Part shown: in pieces, positions 32,543 to 35,482 of the stretch
Layout: each line of letters begins with the position of its first letter
Position numbering within the stretch: position 1 is the first letter of the stretch
Origin: Chloroflexota bacterium
Lineage (GTDB): Bacteria > Chloroflexota > Ktedonobacteria > Ktedonobacterales > JADMIN01
DNA length: 35,482 nucleotides
Assembly: GCA_021814145.1 (NCBI GenBank)
Contig: JAKAIY010000020.1
Location: 1 to 35,482 of the forward strand
Direction: 5' to 3'
Notes under the pieces: generated by a model
Told to the model about the DNA's origin: nothing
Seen by the model: the letters and a program-made list of their open reading frames with translations, nothing else
Databases searched by the model: none
Translations under genes and position numbers: made by a program

Positions 32543-32555
32543 TGTGCAATCTGGC

Positions 32556-33335
32556 TCACACCTCGATCTCGGCCACCGACTCCACGATGCGCGTGGGGCG
32601 ATAGGGGAAGTGGCTTACCATCTCGCGCGTGGTGACGCCGGTGAGCACAAGCGTTGTCTCCATGCCCGCCTCCGTGCCCGCGACAATGTCGGTGTCCATG
32701 CGGTCGCCGACCATCACTGACGTCTCGACATGGCCGCCGAACGTGCGCAGCGCCGAGCGAATCATCAGCGGGTTAGGCTTGCCGACATAGTACGGGCGTA
32801 CACCTGTCGTCTCATGGATCAGCGCCCCGACCGCGCCCGTCGCTGGCACGACGCCATCTTCACCGGGACCGCTCGGATCGGGGTTCGTCGCGATGAAGCG
32901 CGCGCCCTCGCGAATCAGCCGGACCGCCTGTGTCAGCCGCGTAAAGCTGTAAGACAGCATCTCGCCCAACACCACATAATCGGGCGAATGCTCCGTCAAG
33001 GTATACCCGGCCTCGCGCAGCGCCGCCGTCAGCCCATCCTCGCCAACCACATACGCCGAGCCTTCTGGCGCCTGGCGCTGGAGGAACTGCGCGGTAGCCA
33101 TCGCCGAGGTGAACAATTCGTTCAAGTTGACACGCAGGCCGAGCGACGCCAGCCGCGTCTGAAGATCACGCGGTGTGTAGAGTGAATTGTTCGTCAGGAT
33201 GAGGAACGACTTGCCCGCCGCGCGCAGCCGGTTGATGAACTCATCCGCGCCAGGAATCAGCTGGGATCCCCGCACCAGCACGCCATCCATATCTATGAGC
33301 CAGGTCAGTGGCTTGCCATCAGTTGTTTCGCTCAC
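32556..33335 (-). CDS. HAD-IIA family sugar-phosphatase-like hydrolase
   Basis: 259 residues from a GTG at 33335 with GAGAGAGGA upstream; the extension to 33413 lacks a site. HAD motif I is IDMDGVL, motif II is LTNNS, the Lys motif is GKPNP, and motif IV is GDRMDTDI. A cap domain between motifs II and III is of the C2 type, as in NagD-like and PNPase-like phosphatases. It should remove phosphate from a sugar phosphate or nucleotide in the cytosol; the substrate is not known. The gene stands alone, convergent with tRNA-His. Confidence 0.93.
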   Translation of the reverse strand: MSETTDGKPLTWLIDMDGVLVRGSQLIPGADEFINRLRAAGKSFLILTNNSLYTPRDLQTRLASLGLRVNLNELFTSAMATAQFLQRQAPEGSAYVVGEDGLTAALREAGYTLTEHSPDYVVLGEMLSYSFTRLTQAVRLIREGARFIATNPDPSGPGEDGVVPATGAVGALIHETTGVRPYYVGKPNPLMIRSALRTFGGHVETSVMVGDRMDTDIVAGTEAGMETTLVLTGVTTREMVSHFPYRPTRIVESVAEIEV

Positions 33336-33538
33336 AAGCGTCCTCTCTCTCCATCTGGCGGCGCCTTGGACTGCCCCCGGCGCAACCAGACTACGCCGTG
33401 GCGTTCGCGCCAACCGTATCTTCGCTGATACAAACCTGTCTCCGCAAGGAGCCTGCGCATGTCATGCGTCAGGAGGAGACACTCATAGATGGCCGGGTAA
33501 GCGCGTCATGGCGAAACAATGCCGGTGAGAAGACGAAA

Positions 33539-33582
33539 GCGCCGCTCGCGCTCCCGTTGTGACGGGTACGCGCGAGCGGCGC
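33539..33582 (-). terminator. branched hairpin downstream of dnaJ
   Basis: GCGCCGCTCGCG (33539-33550) pairs perfectly with CGCGAGCGGCGC (33571-33582), and the loop itself holds CCCGT paired with ACGGG. It lies 28 nt after the dnaJ stop and probably ends the dnaK-dnaJ region. Confidence 0.6.
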
Positions 33583-33609
33583 CGTGGGGTCGCGTAAAGG
33601 CGATCACCG

Positions 33610-34764
33610 CTACTCGTTGCCGTCAAACTCGCTCTTGATGCGCCCGAAGACACGCCCGATGATATTCCCTTCGCCCTTCTCCGCCTGCGCCCGCTCGATC
33701 TCGGCGAACTCCTGGAGTATCTCGCGCTGGCGCTTGGTCAGGTTCTGCGGCGTGACGATCTTGATCGTCACCAGCTCATCGCCACGCGCGTTCTGATGGA
33801 TGACCGGCACGCCCTTGCCCTTCAGGCGGAAAACGCGGCCGCTCTGCGTGCCAGCGGGAACCTTGAGCGTCTCCTTGCCATCGAGCGTCGGGACCTCAAC
33901 CTCAGCGCCCAGCGCGGCGTCAGCGAAGCTGATCGGCAGCTCATACGTGATATCCGTATTTTGCCGCTTGAAATACTCATGCGGCTTGACCGAGAGCGCC
34001 ACATACAGGTTGCCTGGCGTGCCACCGCGCGGCGGCGCTTCGCCCTCGCCTGTCACCCGCACGTTGATGCCATCATCCACACCAGCGGGGATATTGACTG
34101 TCACGCGCCGTACGTTGCGCACCCGTCCCTGGCCGTGGCAGCGCTCGCACGGCGTCGTGATGATGCGGCCCTCACCGCGGCAGCGGTCGCAAACCATCAC
34201 ATTGACGAACTGGCCAAAGATAGACTGCTGCACACGCCGGATCTCGCCCGACCCCTGACAGTTGGGGCAGCGTTGCGTCGAAGTGCCGGGCTGCGCGCCA
34301 TTCCCCTGGCAGTTGGGACACGTTTCCCAGCGGGGAATCTCGATTTCCTTCTGACAGCCGCGCACGGCCTCATCAAAGGTCAGCGTCAGATCGTAGCGCA
34401 GGTCAGCGCCACGCTGCGCGCCCGCTCGCGCCCGCGCGCCCGCGGCGCCAGCGGCGCTGGCGAACAGCGTCTCAAACAAATCATTGAAATTGCCGAAGCC
34501 AAAGCCCTCGAACGGATTTGCGCCCGCGCCCGCCTCTCCTGAGACGCCCGCATGACCAAAGCGGTCATACGCCGCGCGTTTTTGCGGATCGCCGAGCACC
34601 TCATAGGCCTCGTTGATCTCCTTGAAGCGCGCTTCCGCGCCCTTTTCCTTGTTCACATCAGGGTGATATTGCCGGGCAAGGCGGCGGAAAGCTTTCTTGA
34701 TATCATCTTCGCTCGCGCCGCGCGCGATACCCAGTGTCTCATAATAGTCGCGTTTCGCGGCCAT
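33610..34764 (-). CDS. dnaJ: chaperone protein DnaJ
   Basis: 384 residues. The ATG at 34764 is preferred over one at 34770 because the AAAGAGG would otherwise touch the start codon. It has the J domain (1-70, with the HPD in YHPDV), a Gly/Phe-rich region (FEGFGFGNF), and four zinc repeats (CPNCQGNG, CPNCQGSG, CDRCRGEG, CERCHGQG), then the substrate-binding C-terminal domains. It stimulates DnaK ATPase and presents unfolded protein. It follows dnaK by 232 nt; no grpE is between them. Confidence 0.97.
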   Translation of the reverse strand: MAAKRDYYETLGIARGASEDDIKKAFRRLARQYHPDVNKEKGAEARFKEINEAYEVLGDPQKRAAYDRFGHAGVSGEAGAGANPFEGFGFGNFNDLFETLFASAAGAAGARARAGAQRGADLRYDLTLTFDEAVRGCQKEIEIPRWETCPNCQGNGAQPGTSTQRCPNCQGSGEIRRVQQSIFGQFVNVMVCDRCRGEGRIITTPCERCHGQGRVRNVRRVTVNIPAGVDDGINVRVTGEGEAPPRGGTPGNLYVALSVKPHEYFKRQNTDITYELPISFADAALGAEVEVPTLDGKETLKVPAGTQSGRVFRLKGKGVPVIHQNARGDELVTIKIVTPQNLTKRQREILQEFAEIERAQAEKGEGNIIGRVFGRIKSEFDGNE

Positions 34765-34939
34765 CGGCATCCTCTTTATCCGCTATGTCGTCAGGGAGCG
34801 AATCACCACCAGCGCCGGCGTCGCATTACGCGACAGGCCGCGTGAGGGCCGGCGAAGCCATTCCTCACGCGGATCGGGGCCAGGCCCCACGCCGCGTCAG
34901 CCGCACAGACTCAACAACTATACCATAATACCCCTCACC

Positions 34940-34979
34940 GTCTCTCTCACGCCTGGCGGCATGCCGGCGTGAGAGAGAC
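34940..34979 (-). terminator. 14-bp perfect hairpin between dnaK and dnaJ
   Basis: GTCTCTCTCACGCC (34940-34953) pairs perfectly with GGCGTGAGAGAGAC (34966-34979), loop 12 nt, 23 nt after the dnaK stop on the minus strand. It probably limits read-through from dnaK to dnaJ. No CIRCE-type element is visible here. Confidence 0.55.
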
Positions 34980-35002
34980 ACGGCAAGAGCGGGAGTGGTC
35001 GC

Positions 35003-35482
35003 CTACTCCTCCTTGTAATCAGCGTCCACAGTGTTGTCACTCGCGCTTCCCGCGCCAGCTTCCCCAGTCGAAGCGCCTTCCGCGGCCCCAGCGCCCGCCG
35101 CGCTGTAGATGGACTCGCTGATCTTGAACATCGTGCTCTGAAGCGCGTCGCGGGCGGACTTGATGCGCTCCACATCCTCCGTCGCCAGCGCGGCGCGCAC
35201 ATCGCTGATGCGCGTCTCCGCGTCAGTCTTCAGGTCAGCCGAAACCTTGTCGCCCAGATCGCGGAGGGTCTTCTCGGCGGTGTAGGCGGCGTTATCGGCC
35301 TCGTTGCGGACCTCCACTTCCTCGCGGCGGCGGCGGTCCTCCTCGGCGTGCGCCTCCGCGTCGCGGACCATCTTCTCGATCTGATCCTTGGCGAGGCCGC
35401 TGGAAGGCTGGATCGTGATATGCTGCTCGCGCCCTGTGCCCTTGTCACGCGCGCGCACATTCACGATGCCGTTGGCGTCAAT
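35003..35482 (-). CDS. dnaK: chaperone protein DnaK, C-terminal part
   Basis: The frame is open to the right edge, so only 159 residues are visible. IDANGIVNVRARDKGTG and the ITIQPSSGLAKDQIEKMVRDAE helical lid are unmistakable DnaK. The ATG at 35464 is internal and is not the start. The ending is a Gly/Ala-rich tail finishing DYKEE, in place of the classic EEVK-like end. It folds proteins together with the DnaJ encoded next. Confidence 0.96.
   Translation of the reverse strand: MDANGIVNVRARDKGTGREQHITIQPSSGLAKDQIEKMVRDAEAHAEEDRRRREEVEVRNEADNAAYTAEKTLRDLGDKVSADLKTDAETRISDVRAALATEDVERIKSARDALQSTMFKISESIYSAAGAGAAEGASTGEAGAGSASDNTVDADYKEE

Noticed and set aside
31964..32635. A 223-residue plus-strand frame running through the tRNA-His
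   Set aside because: It crosses a complete tRNA gene and the end of the HAD gene and has no protein-like pattern.
34771..35002. A grpE gene between dnaK and dnaJ
   Set aside because: The 232-nt gap is too short for grpE and holds only a hairpin.

Overview
The window is about 35.5 kb of high-GC bacterial chromosome. It is densely coded and has no insertion sequence, prophage or CRISPR array that I can see. The long ribosomal run infA-rpmJ-rpsM-rpsK-rpsD-rpoA-rplQ-truA-rplM-rpsI, a C+ zinc-type S4, several cytosolic Ser/Thr kinase and PP2C proteins carrying small zinc ribbons, a futalosine-type UbiA-like prenyltransferase and a coproporphyrin-type ferrochelatase together suggest a member of Chloroflexota, perhaps Ktedonobacteria-like. 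That placement is inference from gene content only.

Layout. (1) 1-6398, plus strand: a phospho-signalling cluster of a PP2C phosphatase (start lies upstream of the window), a Ser/Thr kinase with zinc ribbon and TPRs, a second PP2C with two zinc ribbons, a von Willebrand A protein and a zinc-ribbon FHA protein. The kinase would write phospho-Thr, the phosphatases erase it and the FHA protein read it, with the VWA protein as a likely metal-dependent scaffold. The set recalls the described TerY-P triads (VWA, PP2C, kinase). (2) 6731-9567, plus: a polar amino-acid ABC importer (lipoprotein, permease, ATPase), with two hairpins separating the binding-protein gene from the membrane genes. (3) 9623-10906, minus: a TIR domain fused to an FGE/SUMF1-like domain, a candidate NAD-cleaving or immune-type effector. 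(4) 11189-22030, mainly plus: single metabolic genes (epimerase, methyltransferase on minus, UbiA-type prenyltransferase, TPR-rhomboid protease, ferrochelatase, quinone oxidoreductase, membrane-anchored two-domain multicopper oxidase, bacterial eRF1-like protein, GNAT acetyltransferase, small membrane protein). (5) 22187-29925, minus: an SDR oxidoreductase followed (reading right to left from infA) by the ribosomal/alpha-operon genes. (6) 30185-35482: a repeat-tailed membrane protein, an SGNH lipoprotein, a tRNA-His on plus with a near-consensus promoter, a HAD-IIA phosphatase, dnaJ and the 3' end of dnaK.

Most unusual points: ribosomal protein L17 carries an internal insertion of about 90 residues; the rpsK-rpsD interval is a 538-nt non-coding stretch packed with hairpins and short tandem repeats; infA has its own strong promoter and an immediate hairpin after its stop; the TIR-FGE fusion lacks the cysteine pair of true formylglycine-generating enzymes; and a 17-bp perfect hairpin plus a 14-nt palindrome lie between tRNA-His and the HAD gene.
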